From the NCBI RefSeq assembly GCF_029338515.1, contig NZ_CP119988.1, positions 3,348,001 through 3,412,000 on the forward strand: a stretch of 64,000 nucleotides of DNA, read 5' to 3'. Numbering within the stretch: position 1 is the first letter of the stretch; every line of letters starts with the position of its first letter. The notes beneath the pieces are model-generated. The model was not told where the DNA came from and ran no database searches. It worked only from the letters and a program-made list of their open reading frames with translations. The translations under genes and the position numbers were made by a program. Shown here one piece after another: positions 7,425 to 15,930 of this stretch. This DNA comes from Haloglomus litoreum (GTDB lineage: Archaea > Halobacteriota > Halobacteria > Halobacteriales > Haloarculaceae).

Positions 7425-8488
7425 GCACTGACGCCAACGACGGAGACGACGAGGAGTTCACGACGACGGTCTACTACGACGACGACGCCGACCTGGGCAC
7501 GCTGGCCGAGAAGACGGTCGCGGTGCTGGGCTACGGCAGCCAGGGCCACGCGCACGCGCTCAACCTGCACGACTCCGGCATCGACGTGGTCGTCGGCCTG
7601 CGCAAGTCCTCGAGTTCCCGCGAGGCCGCCGAGGCCGAGGGGCTGCGCGTCACGACGCCGAAGAACGCCGCCAGCGAGGCCGACCTCGTGAGCGTGCTGG
7701 TGCCCGACACGGTCCAGCCCGCCGTCTACGAGGAGATCAAGGACGAGCTGGGGCCCGGCGACACGCTCCAGTTCGCCCACGGCTTCAACATCCACTACGG
7801 CCAGATCGAGCCGAAGGCGGAGGTCAACGTGACGATGGTCGCCCCGAAGAGTCCGGGGCACCTCGTCCGCCGGAACTACGAGAACGACGAGGGGACGCCG
7901 GGTCTCCTGGCCGTGTACCAGAACCCGAGCGGCGAGGCCCACGAGCTGGGCCTGGCGTACGCGAAGGCCATCGGCTGCACCCGCGCGGGTGTCGTCGAGA
8001 CCTCGTTCCGCGAGGAGACCGAGACCGACCTGTTCGGCGAGCAGGCCGTCCTCTGTGGCGGCGTCACCTCCCTGGTCAAGCAGGGGTACGAGACGCTCGT
8101 CGACAACGGCTACTCCCCGGAGATGGCCTACTTCGAGTGCCTGAACGAGCTGAAGCTCATCGTCGACCTGATGTACGAGGGTGGGCTCGGCGAGATGTGG
8201 GACTCGGTCTCCGATACGGCCGAGTACGGCGGGCTCACACGCGGCGATATGATCGTCGACGAGCACGCCCGCGAGAACATGGAGGAGTGCCTCGAACAGG
8301 TGCAGGACGGCACCTTCGCGCGCGAGTGGATCAACGAGAACCAGGCCAACCGGCCCTCCTACAAGCAGCTCCGACAGGCCGAGAAGGACCACGAGATCGA
8401 GGAGGTCGGCGAGAACCTGCGCGCGCTGTTCGCGTGGGGCGAGGACGCCGAGGCGGAGGGAACAGCGGAGACACCCGCGGACGACTGA
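7421..8488 (+). CDS. ilvC: Ketol-acid reductoisomerase
   Basis: IlvC isomerises and reduces acetolactate or acetohydroxybutyrate with NADPH and magnesium. The 355-residue protein has the class I layout. A Rossmann domain opens with [13 protein letters not shown] (about 36-48), where the phosphate-contacting loop RKSSSSR follows at about 61-67, consistent with NADPH use. The all-helical KARI domain follows, with conserved acidic metal ligands. An acidic tail of about 15 residues ends the protein. The ATG overlaps the ilvN stop as ATGA, and the next ORF starts 4 nt after its TGA. Confidence 0.95.
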   Translation: MSTDANDGDDEEFTTTVYYDDDADLGTLAEKTVAVLGYGSQGHAHALNLHDSGIDVVVGLRKSSSSREAAEAEGLRVTTPKNAASEADLVSVLVPDTVQPAVYEEIKDELGPGDTLQFAHGFNIHYGQIEPKAEVNVTMVAPKSPGHLVRRNYENDEGTPGLLAVYQNPSGEAHELGLAYAKAIGCTRAGVVETSFREETETDLFGEQAVLCGGVTSLVKQGYETLVDNGYSPEMAYFECLNELKLIVDLMYEGGLGEMWDSVSDTAEYGGLTRGDMIVDEHARENMEECLEQVQDGTFAREWINENQANRPSYKQLRQAEKDHEIEEVGENLRALFAWGEDAEAEGTAETPADD

Positions 8489-8492
8489 CACA

Positions 8493-8813
8493 ATGACAGA
8501 GGACACACCCGACGAGACACGCACCGCACCGACGACACTGGGCGAGGTCAGCCACACCAACCCGTTCACGGGCGAGGTGTTCGGGTCGACGCAGACCTAC
8601 GACCGCGGCCGCACCATCGCCGCGGACGGTGGCGCCGACCCCGAGCGGGAGGCCGAGGTAGCCGAGGAGGCGGCCGACGAGGCCGCCCCCGACGGTGGCG
8701 ACGCCCCCGAGCGCGAGGAACTGCGCGACGTCGAGCACACGCCGCCCGGTGACGCCGAGGGGACCAACGGCGTCTACGAGCGCGGCCACGAGGGCCGCGA
8801 GGAGAACCGGTAA
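8493..8813 (+). CDS. Small acidic protein in the ilv-leu operon
   Basis: A 106-residue, highly acidic, low-complexity protein lies between ilvC and leuC with only a 4-nt gap, so it is transcribed with them. Its best-defined part is the N-terminal [21 protein letters not shown] segment (residues about 18-38). The rest is Ala/Asp/Glu-rich and probably disordered. From memory, other haloarchaea carry an unannotated ORF at this place in the cluster, suggesting a retained role with LeuC or IlvC, but no domain is recognised. Confidence 0.75.
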   Translation: MTEDTPDETRTAPTTLGEVSHTNPFTGEVFGSTQTYDRGRTIAADGGADPEREAEVAEEAADEAAPDGGDAPEREELRDVEHTPPGDAEGTNGVYERGHEGREENR

Positions 8814-8899
8814 TGAGTTCCGTCGCACGTTCCGGCTCGCTGCGCTGCGCGGGCTGCGAGCGACGACCTCACGCTCACCACCGGGGGTGGTTCGCGTGA
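8813..8899 (+). CDS. 28-codon mini-ORF coupled to leuC
   Basis: ATG at 8813 overlaps the TAA of the acidic ORF, and its own TGA (8897-8899) overlaps the GTG start of leuC. The predicted peptide, [15 protein letters not shown] followed by 13 residues, has no similarity I recognise and is basic, unlike its neighbours. The DNA is partly palindromic. It may keep ribosomes moving into leuC, or be open by chance. Confidence 0.3.
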   Translation: MSSVARSGSLRCAGCERRPHAHHRGWFA

Positions 8900-10317
8900 G
8901 TCAGGGAACGCTATACGACAAGGTCTGGGACCGCCACAAGGTCACGACGCTCCCGAACGGGCAGGACCAGCTGTTCGTGGGCCTCCACCTCATCCACGAG
9001 GTGACGAGCCCGCAGGCGTTCGGGATGCTCCGCGAGCGCGACCTCGAGGTCGCGCGCCCGGACCTGACCCACGCCACGGTCGACCACATCGTCCCGACGG
9101 CGGACCAGTCGCGCCCGTACAGCGACGACGCCGCCGAGGAGATGATGGCCGAACTCGAGGAGAACGTCCGCGAGGCGGGCATCGAGTTCGACGACCCGAC
9201 AACGGGCAACCAGGGTATCGTCCACGTCATCGGGCCGGAGCAGGGCATCACCCAGCCCGGCAAGACCATCGTCTGCGGGGACTCGCACACCTCGACGCAC
9301 GGCGCGTTCGGCGCGCTGGCGTTCGGCATCGGCACCTCGCAGATCCGCGACGTGCTGGCGACCCAGACCATCGCGATGGAGAAACAGCAGGTCCGGAAGA
9401 TCCAGGTCGACGGTGAACTCGGCGAGGGCGTCGAGGCCAAGGACGTCATCCTCGAGATCATCCGCCGCCTGGGCACCGAGGGCGGCGTCGGCTACGTCTA
9501 CGAGTACGCCGGCGAGGCCATCCGGAACCTGGACATGGAGGGCCGGATGTCCATCTGCAACATGTCCATCGAGGGCGGGGCCCGCGCGGGCTACGTCAAC
9601 CCCGACGAGACCACCTACGAGTGGCTGGAGGGGACGGACTACTTCCAGGAGAACCCCGAGGAGTTCGACGAACTCAAGCCGTACTGGGAGTCCATCCGGA
9701 GCGACGACGATGCGGAGTATGACGACGTCGTCACCATCGACGCCTCGTCGCTGGACCCCGTCGTGACGTGGGGCACCACCCCCGGCCAGGGCGTGGGCAT
9801 CCACGACCCCATCCCCGCGCCGGAGGACCTGCCCGAGGACAAGCAGGACACCGCCCGGCGCGCACAGAAGCATATGCGCGTCGAGCCCGGCGAGACGATG
9901 GAGGGCTACGACATCGACGTGGCCTTCCTCGGCTCCTGTACGAACGCCCGCCTGCCCGACCTGCGGCGTGCGGCGCGGGTCGTGAAGGGCCGGCAGGTCG
10001 CCGACGACGTGCGCGCGTTCGTCGTCCCCGGCAGCCAGCGCGTCCAGCGCGCCGCCGAGGAGGAGGGACTCGCCGATATCTTCCGCGAGGCCGGCTTCGA
10101 CTGGCGGAACGCGGGCTGCTCGATGTGTCTGGGCATGAACGAGGACCAGCTCGAGGGTGACGAGGCCTGCGCGTCGTCGTCGAACCGGAACTTCGTCGGC
10201 CGGCAGGGGAGCAAGGACGGGCGGACCGTCCTGATGAACCCCCGGATGGTGGCCGCGGCGGCCATCACCGGCGAGGTGACGGACGTGCGCGACCTGAAGG
10301 AGGTGAAACTGGCATGA
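8896..10317 (+). CDS. leuC: 3-isopropylmalate dehydratase large subunit
   Basis: LeuC with LeuD isomerises 2- to 3-isopropylmalate through an aconitase-type 4Fe-4S cluster. The protein is 473 residues when begun at the GTG of 8896, giving [16 protein letters not shown], the normal family N-terminus. Longer frames to 8695 overlap the upstream ORF and are rejected. Cluster ligands are seen as GSCTNAR (about 340) and CSMCLGMN (about 407-414). The [12 protein letters not shown] motif is near 133-144. Its TGA overlaps an ATG that opens the spacer ORF before leuD. Confidence 0.95.
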   Translation: MSQGTLYDKVWDRHKVTTLPNGQDQLFVGLHLIHEVTSPQAFGMLRERDLEVARPDLTHATVDHIVPTADQSRPYSDDAAEEMMAELEENVREAGIEFDDPTTGNQGIVHVIGPEQGITQPGKTIVCGDSHTSTHGAFGALAFGIGTSQIRDVLATQTIAMEKQQVRKIQVDGELGEGVEAKDVILEIIRRLGTEGGVGYVYEYAGEAIRNLDMEGRMSICNMSIEGGARAGYVNPDETTYEWLEGTDYFQENPEEFDELKPYWESIRSDDDAEYDDVVTIDASSLDPVVTWGTTPGQGVGIHDPIPAPEDLPEDKQDTARRAQKHMRVEPGETMEGYDIDVAFLGSCTNARLPDLRRAARVVKGRQVADDVRAFVVPGSQRVQRAAEEEGLADIFREAGFDWRNAGCSMCLGMNEDQLEGDEACASSSNRNFVGRQGSKDGRTVLMNPRMVAAAAITGEVTDVRDLKEVKLA

Positions 10318-10481
10318 GAAGCGAGACGCTACGCGTCTCGAACACGCGAATAGCGAGGGACGCATCGCGTCCCTCGGACCATGCGAGCGGGCCGATGGCC
10401 CGCGAGCAGACGGGGAGCGAAGCGACCCGTGAGCGGTCCATGCGACCCCGACAGCGCTTCGCGCTGGAGGTGGTCGCATGA
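10314..10481 (+). CDS. 55-aa ORF bridging leuC and leuD, built of palindromes
   Basis: The ATG at 10314 overlaps the leuC stop and the TGA at 10479-10481 overlaps the leuD ATG, so the whole 160-nt spacer is one open frame coupled at both ends. The peptide ([16 protein letters not shown] and onward to FALEVVA) is basic and looks unrelated to known proteins. The DNA consists of five tight hairpins. Open reading through such DNA may be selected to prevent ribosome drop-off or may reflect an inserted palindromic element. Confidence 0.35.
   Translation: MRSETLRVSNTRIARDASRPSDHASGPMAREQTGSEATRERSMRPRQRFALEVVA
10322..10480 (+). repeat. Five tandem hairpins between leuC and leuD
   Basis: Stems visible: 10322-10340 (8 bp, loop TAC), 10354-10376 (10 bp, loop ATC), 10387-10403 (7 bp, loop GAT), 10410-10430 (ACGGG/CCCGT with inner GC/GC around GAA and tandem G-A mismatches) and 10439-10480. 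The last has an outer 9-bp stem CATGCGACC/GGTCGCATG and inner CAGCGC-TTC-GCGCTG. The last outer arm contains the leuD ATG (10478-10480), and the leuD ribosome site GGAGGTG (10466-10472) lies within the same structure. Confidence 0.6.
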
Positions 10482-11098
10482 CCGACGCCACCGAGGAGAT
10501 CCCCGAGGTCGACCACGTCTCCGGGACCGGCATCCCCATCCGCGGGAACGACATCGACACGGACCAGATCATCCCCGCGCGGTTCATGAAGGTCGTCACC
10601 TTCGACGGCCTGGGCCAGTTCTCGTTCTTCGACCTGCGGTTCGACGACGACGACAACGAGAAGGACCACCCGATGAACGAGGAGCGGTTCAAGGACGCGA
10701 ACATCATGGTGGTCAACAACAACTTCGGCTGTGGCTCCTCGCGCGAGCACGCGCCCCAGGCCCTGATGCGCTGGGGCATCGACGCGCTCATCGGCGAGGG
10801 GTTCGCCGAGATCTTCGCGGGCAACTGCCTCGCGCTCGGCATCCCCACCGTCACCGCGGACCACGAGACCATCAACGACCTGCAGCAGTGGGTCGACGAC
10901 AACCCCGACGGCGAGATCGAGGTCGACGTGGCCGCCGAGACGGTCACCTACGGCGGCCAGGAGATCGGTGTCTCCGTCGACGACGCCCAGCGGAAGGCGC
11001 TGGTCGACGGCATCTGGGACACCACGGCGCTGATGAAGGCCAACGAGGGGGCCATCGCGGAGACGGCGGCGAACCTGCCGTACGTGAAGGGCGACTGA
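10478..11098 (+). CDS. leuD: 3-isopropylmalate dehydratase small subunit
   Basis: LeuD is the swivel-domain partner of LeuC. The 206-residue protein has the typical opening GTGIPIRGNDIDTDQIIPARF (about residues 13-33) and the substrate-binding GCGSSREHAPQAL segment (about 85-97). It is slightly longer than bacterial LeuD. An SD, GGAGGTG at 10466-10472, lies 5 nt before the ATG, and both can be hidden in the terminal hairpin of the upstream repeat array. It appears to be the last gene of the ilv-leu transcript; a gene on the other strand follows. Confidence 0.95.
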   Translation: MTDATEEIPEVDHVSGTGIPIRGNDIDTDQIIPARFMKVVTFDGLGQFSFFDLRFDDDDNEKDHPMNEERFKDANIMVVNNNFGCGSSREHAPQALMRWGIDALIGEGFAEIFAGNCLALGIPTVTADHETINDLQQWVDDNPDGEIEVDVAAETVTYGGQEIGVSVDDAQRKALVDGIWDTTALMKANEGAIAETAANLPYVKGD

Positions 11099-11219
11099 CG
11101 ACACACCGGCGTTCTTCGACTATCTCCGGAATTCAGAGTAGAAGTCCGCCTTCTGGCTCAAACCCCCTTTATTTGATAGATATGCAGCAGATAGCTCGTT
11201 ATTCGCCTCGGCGTGAGGC

Positions 11220-11969
11220 TCACTCCTCGACGAGGCGGACGACGACCTGTGCGACCTGCTCGCCGCGGTAGTGGCCCGGGGCGGTCGCGAGGACCGCACG
11301 CTTGACGGTCCCATCGACGGCCCGGATGCGGAACTCCATCTCCGGGGCCGGTCGGTCCTCGGTCATGATGCTCCCGAACCGCTCGAGCGCCCGTTCGTGG
11401 TCGTCCGGGTGGACGAACGCCGGCATCGGCGTCCCCAGCAGCGCCTCCGCGCTCTCGGCCTCGAGGAAGTCGACGGTCGCGTCGTTGGCGTACCGAAGCC
11501 GGCGGTCCGGGCTGAACAGCGCGATGGGGACCGGTGCCGTGTCGACGAGGTTGTGGTAGCGCTCCTCGGAGCGGTAGCGGTCGACCGCGGTCCGGACGCG
11601 GTTGGCGAGCATCTCGTAGCAGTCCTGGCCACCGCCCTTCTGGAGGTAGTCCGTGACGCCCGCGCTGATGGCCTGGCTGGCGATCTCCTCGCTCCCCTTC
11701 CCCGTGAACAGGATGAACGGGAGGTCCGGATGGTCCGCCCGGACGGCCTCCAGCAGCTCCAGCCCGTCCATCCCCGGCATATCGTAGTCGCTGACGATGC
11801 AGTCGACCGGTTCCTCGGCGAGCCGCTCCAGCGCCCCCTCGGGGTCGTGGGCCGTGACGACCTCGATGTCGTCGGCCACCGACTCCAGCATGTCGCCGGT
11901 GAGGTCGGCGAACGCCCGGTCATCCTCGGCATGGAGGACGGTGAGGTTACCGCTGAGGGTCGTGGCCAT
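11220..11969 (-). CDS. Receiver-PAS response regulator
   Basis: A 249-residue signalling protein with an N-terminal receiver domain (phospho-acceptor D61 in CIVSDYDMPG; acidic pair ED at 15-16; TGKGSEE at about 89-95; lysine K111) followed by one PAS domain (about 140-247). There is no output DNA-binding or kinase domain, a common haloarchaeal design that passes signals to unknown partners. The receiver closely resembles that of the hybrid kinase at 55697. The gene lies between leuD and leuB on the opposite strand, convergent with leuD and divergent from leuB, splitting an otherwise collinear leucine cluster. Confidence 0.85.
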   Translation of the reverse strand: MATTLSGNLTVLHAEDDRAFADLTGDMLESVADDIEVVTAHDPEGALERLAEEPVDCIVSDYDMPGMDGLELLEAVRADHPDLPFILFTGKGSEEIASQAISAGVTDYLQKGGGQDCYEMLANRVRTAVDRYRSEERYHNLVDTAPVPIALFSPDRRLRYANDATVDFLEAESAEALLGTPMPAFVHPDDHERALERFGSIMTEDRPAPEMEFRIRAVDGTVKRAVLATAPGHYRGEQVAQVVVRLVEE

Positions 11970-12075
11970 GAATCTCTCTCGGGATGTCGTTCCCGCCGCG
12001 GGATAGTTCTGGGGGCAGTCCGGGTCACTCGCGCGGACCGACACCCTCTTTCGCCACCCCCACCCACCCGTAGTC

Positions 12076-13056
12076 ATGACAGACGACATCGTCGTCATCG
12101 AGGGCGACGGCATCGGGCAAGAGGTCGTGCCCGCCGCGATCGAGGTGCTGGAGGCGGTGGACGCCGACTTCCGGTTCACCAGCGCACGGGCGGGCGACGC
12201 CGTGCTCGACGAGACGGGCGAGGCACTGCCACAGGAGACGTACGACGCCGTTGCGGCGGCCGACGCGACCCTCTTCGGGGCGGTCGGCGAGACCGCGGCG
12301 GACGTCATCCTGCCGCTCCGCGAGGCCGTCGACTCGTTCGTCAACGTCCGCCCGGCGAAGGCCTACCCGGGGGTCGACGCCCTGCGCCCGGAGACGGACG
12401 TGGTCTTCCTCCGCGAGAACACCGAGGGCGTCTACGCCGGCCACGAGAACCGCCTCTCCGACGACCTCTCGACGCTGACGCGCGTCGTGACGACCTCGGC
12501 CTCGGAGCGTCTCGCGCGGTTCGCCTGTGACTACATCGAGGAGCGGGGGATGGACGGGTTCCACGTCGCCCACAAGGCCAACGTGATGCGCGAGACCGAC
12601 GGGCGGTTCCTCGGCGCCGTCGAGCGGGTGGCGGACGAGCGCGGCCTCGAGACCGAACCGGTACTCATCGACGCGTTCGCCACCCATCTCCCGCTGGATC
12701 CCGGCCAGTTCGAGGTCGTGGTCTGTCCGAACCTCGCGGGCGACATCCTCTCGGATCTCGCGGCCGGCCTCGTGGGTGGGCTGGGACTGCTGCCGTCCGC
12801 CAACATCGGCTCGGACAACGGGCTGTTCGAGGCGGTCCACGGGAGCGCGCCCGACATCGCCGGGCAGGGCGTCGCCAACCCGTCCGCGACCATCCTCTCG
12901 GCGGCGATGCTGCTCGAACACCTGGGGTACGAGGCGGCCGGCGCCGACGTCCGCACGGCCGTCGAGGAGGTCCTCGCCGAGGGGCCCCGGACCCCGGACC
13001 TCGGCGGCGACGCCACGACGGAGGACGTGACGGCGGCGGTGCTGGAGCGGCTCTGA
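12076..13056 (+). CDS. leuB: 3-isopropylmalate dehydrogenase
   Basis: LeuB oxidises and decarboxylates 3-isopropylmalate with NAD. The 326-residue protein begins [20 protein letters not shown], and carries the [11 protein letters not shown] substrate loop (about 115-125), the [10 protein letters not shown] segment (about 173-182) and the cofactor-binding [14 protein letters not shown] region (about 256-269). It is separated from leuD by the antisense receiver-PAS gene, so it needs its own promoter in the 106-nt divergent gap. No strong TATA is evident there (CACCCTCTTTCGCC at about 12045 is the weak candidate). Confidence 0.93.
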   Translation: MTDDIVVIEGDGIGQEVVPAAIEVLEAVDADFRFTSARAGDAVLDETGEALPQETYDAVAAADATLFGAVGETAADVILPLREAVDSFVNVRPAKAYPGVDALRPETDVVFLRENTEGVYAGHENRLSDDLSTLTRVVTTSASERLARFACDYIEERGMDGFHVAHKANVMRETDGRFLGAVERVADERGLETEPVLIDAFATHLPLDPGQFEVVVCPNLAGDILSDLAAGLVGGLGLLPSANIGSDNGLFEAVHGSAPDIAGQGVANPSATILSAAMLLEHLGYEAAGADVRTAVEEVLAEGPRTPDLGGDATTEDVTAAVLERL

Positions 13057-13077
13057 ACGGCGAGACCAGACGCCGCC

Positions 13078-13551
13078 CTACTGCTGTTCGACGTACGCCT
13101 GGCGGATCTCCGCCCAGCGGCCGTTCGATTCGAGATAGGACTGTAGCTCCGTCGCGTAGGCGTCGGCCAGCCGTCTGGCCTCGCGGAGCTGGTCCTCGTC
13201 GATCTCCTCGGCGTCGTTGCCGCCGAAGCCGAGGGCGTCCTTCAGGTTGTCGACGAACCCGCCGCCCGAGTCGTCGGGCTCGCGCCCGGCCGCCATCGCG
13301 GCCTGTGCCTCGCGCGCGCGCTCCAGCTCGGGCAGCACGTCGCGCAGGCTGTCCGTGTTCGCGACCAGTTCGGCGGTCGCGTCGTCGTCGGCGTTCTCGA
13401 TTTCGAACTCGACGGCGGTCATCACCAGGCCCCACTCCTGTCGGGAGAACGCCGACCGGTCGACCTCGTCGGAGAACTCGCTGTCGACGGCCATCCGGGC
13501 CCCGACGATGCGGTCCGACCAGGGGATGCTGTCGGGGTCGTCACCTGTCAT
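13078..13551 (-). CDS. Conserved haloarchaeal protein (DUF5799-like)
   Basis: A 157-residue soluble acidic protein, mostly helical. The opening [18 protein letters not shown] and the following [16 protein letters not shown] segment (about 37-52) match my memory of the haloarchaeal family DUF5799, which has no known function. A Gly-rich hinge ([16 protein letters not shown], about 99-114) precedes a C-terminal helix pair. The ATG at 13551 is chosen; upstream sequence in the same frame is low-complexity and unlikely to be coding. It converges with leuB, with a 21-nt gap. Confidence 0.75.
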   Translation of the reverse strand: MTGDDPDSIPWSDRIVGARMAVDSEFSDEVDRSAFSRQEWGLVMTAVEFEIENADDDATAELVANTDSLRDVLPELERAREAQAAMAAGREPDDSGGGFVDNLKDALGFGGNDAEEIDEDQLREARRLADAYATELQSYLESNGRWAEIRQAYVEQQ

Positions 13552-13681
13552 GGACCCGGGTTGGGTCGTGGGGGCAATCAGCGTTTCCCGTGGGCCGGCA
13601 CGGGGCGCGGGGAGTCGGGGCGAAAGATGCGGGGGAGGATGAACGGAAGCCCCGGGCGTGGTCAGTGTGGACCGGCCAGGG

Positions 13682-13966
13682 TCACGCCTCGTCGTCGTCC
13701 ACGTCGATGGTGTAGACGCCGTCGCCCTGGTGGGTGAGGTCGTCCTCGTCGAGGTCGTGGCTGAACGACTCGTCGCCGGTGAGCTTCCGGTCGTAGTCGG
13801 CACCCTCGTCGTCGGCGGTCCACTCGTCCAGGTCGATCTCGACCGGGTCGTCGGTCGTCGATGCGTCCGTGTCGGTGCCCGCGTCGGGGGCGGCGGCGAC
13901 GCCGCCGGTGCCGACGGCCAGGATGGCCGCCGCCGCGAGCGCGAGCGCGATTAGCTTGTGCGTCAT
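13682..13966 (-). CDS. Small secreted acidic protein
   Basis: The 94-residue protein opens with a Sec-type signal peptide (MTHKLIALALAAAAILAVG, cleavage probably after GGVAAA or APDA, residues 22-28). The mature part is about 65 residues with very high Asp/Glu/Thr content and no cysteines or lipobox. It probably sits free or charged-bound outside the cell. No family recognised. The ATG at 13966 is the only start that leaves the signal peptide at the N-terminus. Confidence 0.7.
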   Translation of the reverse strand: MTHKLIALALAAAAILAVGTGGVAAAPDAGTDTDASTTDDPVEIDLDEWTADDEGADYDRKLTGDESFSHDLDEDDLTHQGDGVYTIDVDDDEA

Positions 13967-14133
13967 GGGTTTCCTCGGGCGAGACGGTGACTCCCGGCCC
14001 GCCTGACGGCGGTCCGCGGCGGGCGTCGACCCGTCATCGCCCGGTCGTTCCTGCGGGGAAAACCCAGATAAGCACCCGTTGAGAGCGTGTTCCTCGACCG
14101 GTTCCGGAACGGTTTCACGGTGTTTCAGACCGG

Positions 14134-14280
14134 CTATCGGAGCAGGACAACGTTCCCCATCCCGCGGCGCTTGCGCTCGACGAGGTTCTTGGTCTCCAGG
14201 CTGTCGAGGGTCCGGCTGACGGTCGCCTTCGAGAGGTCGCTCTCGTCGACGATCTCCTCGGTCACCCTCCGGCGCGACCG
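14134..14280 (-). pseudogene. 3' fragment of an HTH transcriptional regulator
   Basis: The minus strand encodes VTEEIVDESDLSKATVSRTL, a clear winged-helix recognition unit, then LETKNLVERKRRGMGNVVLL and a stop at 14134. This is the C-terminal end of a haloarchaeal MarR/TrmB-like regulator. No start codon or upstream domain continues it beyond about 14280, where an unrelated fragment in the other orientation begins. It is interpreted as a decayed remnant. Confidence 0.6.
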
Positions 14281-14419
14281 ATCCTACGTCGAGAGACGGG
14301 CCAGCGTCGGCATCCAGGACCCCGCGACGGACGAGGAGGCCTACTCCGTGATGGTCGACCTGACGAACGGGACCGTCACCCGCATCACCGACTGGGACGC
14401 CGTCGGGACGGATCCGTGA
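14281..14419 (+). pseudogene. 3' fragment of an unknown protein
   Basis: In-frame text VERRASVGIQDPATDEEAYS, continuing as VMVDLTNGTVTRITDWDAVG, ends at TGA 14417-14419. It reads like the last strands of a beta-sheet exoprotein domain (PepSY-like spacing) but has no start, and it abuts the HTH fragment. Probably a truncated neighbour left by the same rearrangement. Confidence 0.45.
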
Positions 14420-14603
14420 GTCGGTGTTCGTCGGGGTCGGTCCGACGGGGACGGCCGTGCGGGACGGATTCCCGTATCGGCGCGCCTGCGGCGCACCGTT
14501 CATCGCGGCGAGGCGCGGTCGGTCCGCTGACCGAGGGTTCGTCGAGTGGCTCCCGCAGTACGCCGGCCTCGCCAGCGTGCAAGGGGACCAGGGACGTAGA
14601 CGC
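14420..14603. other. Gene-free spacer between remnants and phoU
   Basis: No supported gene. The short open frames here have atypical composition and overlap on both strands. Together with the fragments before it, the stretch 14 kb to 14.6 kb looks like decaying sequence. Confidence 0.4.
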
Positions 14604-15281
14604 TCAGTAGATGAGTTCGTCGTCGTTCTCGATCATGTACAGCGCACGGGCGGCGATGTTGACGGCGTGGTCGCCGACGCGTTCGAGGTCGCGGATGGTC
14701 AGCAGGAGGCGTGAGACATCGTCCATCAGGGCGTCCACGTTGGTATCCTTCGGGTCGTCGAGTTCGGTCTCGATGAGGCTGCGGACGACCTCGTCGGAGG
14801 CGTGTTCGCACTCGGCGTCGACCTCGTCGTCGCGCGCGGCGACCGCGCGGCAGGCCTCGGGCGACTCCTCGGCGTAGGCCGCCATCGCGTCCTCGAGCAT
14901 CTCCAGCACGTCGTCGCCGATGCCCTGGACGTCGACGTCGGGGTAGCGCTCCTCTCCGGCCTCGAGCGTGTAGTCGCCGATGTTGGTCGCGAGGTCGGCG
15001 ACCCGCTCGAGGTCGGTGATGATCTTGAACGAGGCGGCGATGAAGCGGAGGTCGCCGGCGACCGGTTGCTGGAGCGCGAGCAGGTCGATACAGTCCTGCT
15101 CGAGGTCGAGGTACAGCTGGTTGATCTCGTCGTCCCCCTCGATGACCTCCCAGGCTGTCTCCTCGTCTCGCTGCTCGAGGGCCGACAGCGCCGTTCGGAA
15201 GCGTTCGATGACGACCTCGCTCATGTAGAGCACGTCCTCACGGAGTTGCTCTAGCTGCGACTGGTAGCTCTCGCGGGGCAT
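14604..15281 (-). CDS. phoU: PhoU-family phosphate regulator
   Basis: PhoU proteins link phosphate (Pst) transport to signalling. This 225-residue protein consists of two three-helix PhoU repeats (about 8-105 and 112-210), with the metal-binding acidic stretches DLERVADLATNIGDY in repeat one and DLERVGDHAVNIAA in repeat two. No pst genes are adjacent, so its partners lie elsewhere or it works alone. The ATG at 15281 (MPRESYQSQLEQLRED) is preferred to the 15308 start, which adds MGRNGLLAA without helix content. Confidence 0.9.
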   Translation of the reverse strand: MPRESYQSQLEQLREDVLYMSEVVIERFRTALSALEQRDEETAWEVIEGDDEINQLYLDLEQDCIDLLALQQPVAGDLRFIAASFKIITDLERVADLATNIGDYTLEAGEERYPDVDVQGIGDDVLEMLEDAMAAYAEESPEACRAVAARDDEVDAECEHASDEVVRSLIETELDDPKDTNVDALMDDVSRLLLTIRDLERVGDHAVNIAARALYMIENDDELIY

Positions 15282-15334
15282 AGCAGCAAGGAGGCCATTT
15301 CGCCCCATATAAATTGGGACTCGTCAGTCGGTCG

Positions 15335-15574
15335 TCAGACGCCGACGAGCCCGGTGGGCGGGGCGACCATGCCGAGCAGGCTGCGGAGCGGGCCGAGCAG
15401 GCCGAGGAACCAGAGCGCCGCCACGACGACGGCAGCGATGATGGCGATACGGATGGCCATGCCGATGACGAACCGGACGACCACCACGGCCAGTATCGCA
15501 AGTACCACTGCACCGACAATTCCGATGGGGGATGCGAGTGCGCCGAGCTGCAGTGGTGCGAGCACGGGGAGCAT
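15335..15574 (-). CDS. Small membrane protein
   Basis: A 79-residue hydrophobic protein with two predicted membrane helices (about 18-40 and 42-62) and almost no polar loops. The ATG at 15574 (MLPVLAPLQLG) is chosen since residues further upstream are polar. Its stop is 54 nt upstream of the phoU start on the same strand, so the two may be cotranscribed. No recognised family. Confidence 0.6.
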   Translation of the reverse strand: MLPVLAPLQLGALASPIGIVGAVVLAILAVVVVRFVIGMAIRIAIIAAVVVAALWFLGLLGPLRSLLGMVAPPTGLVGV

Positions 15575-15876
15575 ACCCGGCCCCAGGGTGGCCGCCCGGG
15601 TAAGCGTATCGGCCGTCGGACGGGCGGCTTGCAACCCCCCATCACTTCCAGTCGAAACAGTGCTCCCGTCTGTCGATTACGGGTATCCGTGTTTCACTTT
15701 CACTTCGGTATGCCCACGGTTATTAACGCAGGGCCAGTCACAACAGGTCGTGCCGCGCGGACACCCGCGCGAACCCACCACGTACAGTTGGGACAGTGCC
15801 GACAGTCCAACGTCAGACATCCGACAGACGCCCGCGCTACCGAGGGTTATTCGGTAGGGAGCGACAACACACCACT
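15575..15876. other. Intergenic region before nrdJ
   Basis: About 300 bp without a supported gene, between a leftward membrane-protein gene and rightward nrdJ. AT-rich elements GGTTATTAAC (about 15718-15727) and GGTTATTCGG (about 15845-15854) are the candidate promoter boxes; the second fits the mini-ORF start at 15877. Confidence 0.5.
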
Positions 15877-15930
15877 ATGACACACCATCCGGATCTCACT
15901 CTCGTACGAGCAGGGGGGCGGCAGCGATGA
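15877..15930 (+). CDS. 17-aa upstream ORF overlapping nrdJ start
   Basis: ATG 15877 opens MTHHPDLTLVRAGGRQR, and its TGA (15928-15930) overlaps the nrdJ ATG as ATGA. A TATA-like TTATTC box about 28 nt upstream suggests the transcript begins right at this ORF. An AGGGGGG ribosome site inside it precedes nrdJ. It could be a coupling or regulatory uORF for ribonucleotide reductase. Confidence 0.4.
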   Translation: MTHHPDLTLVRAGGRQR

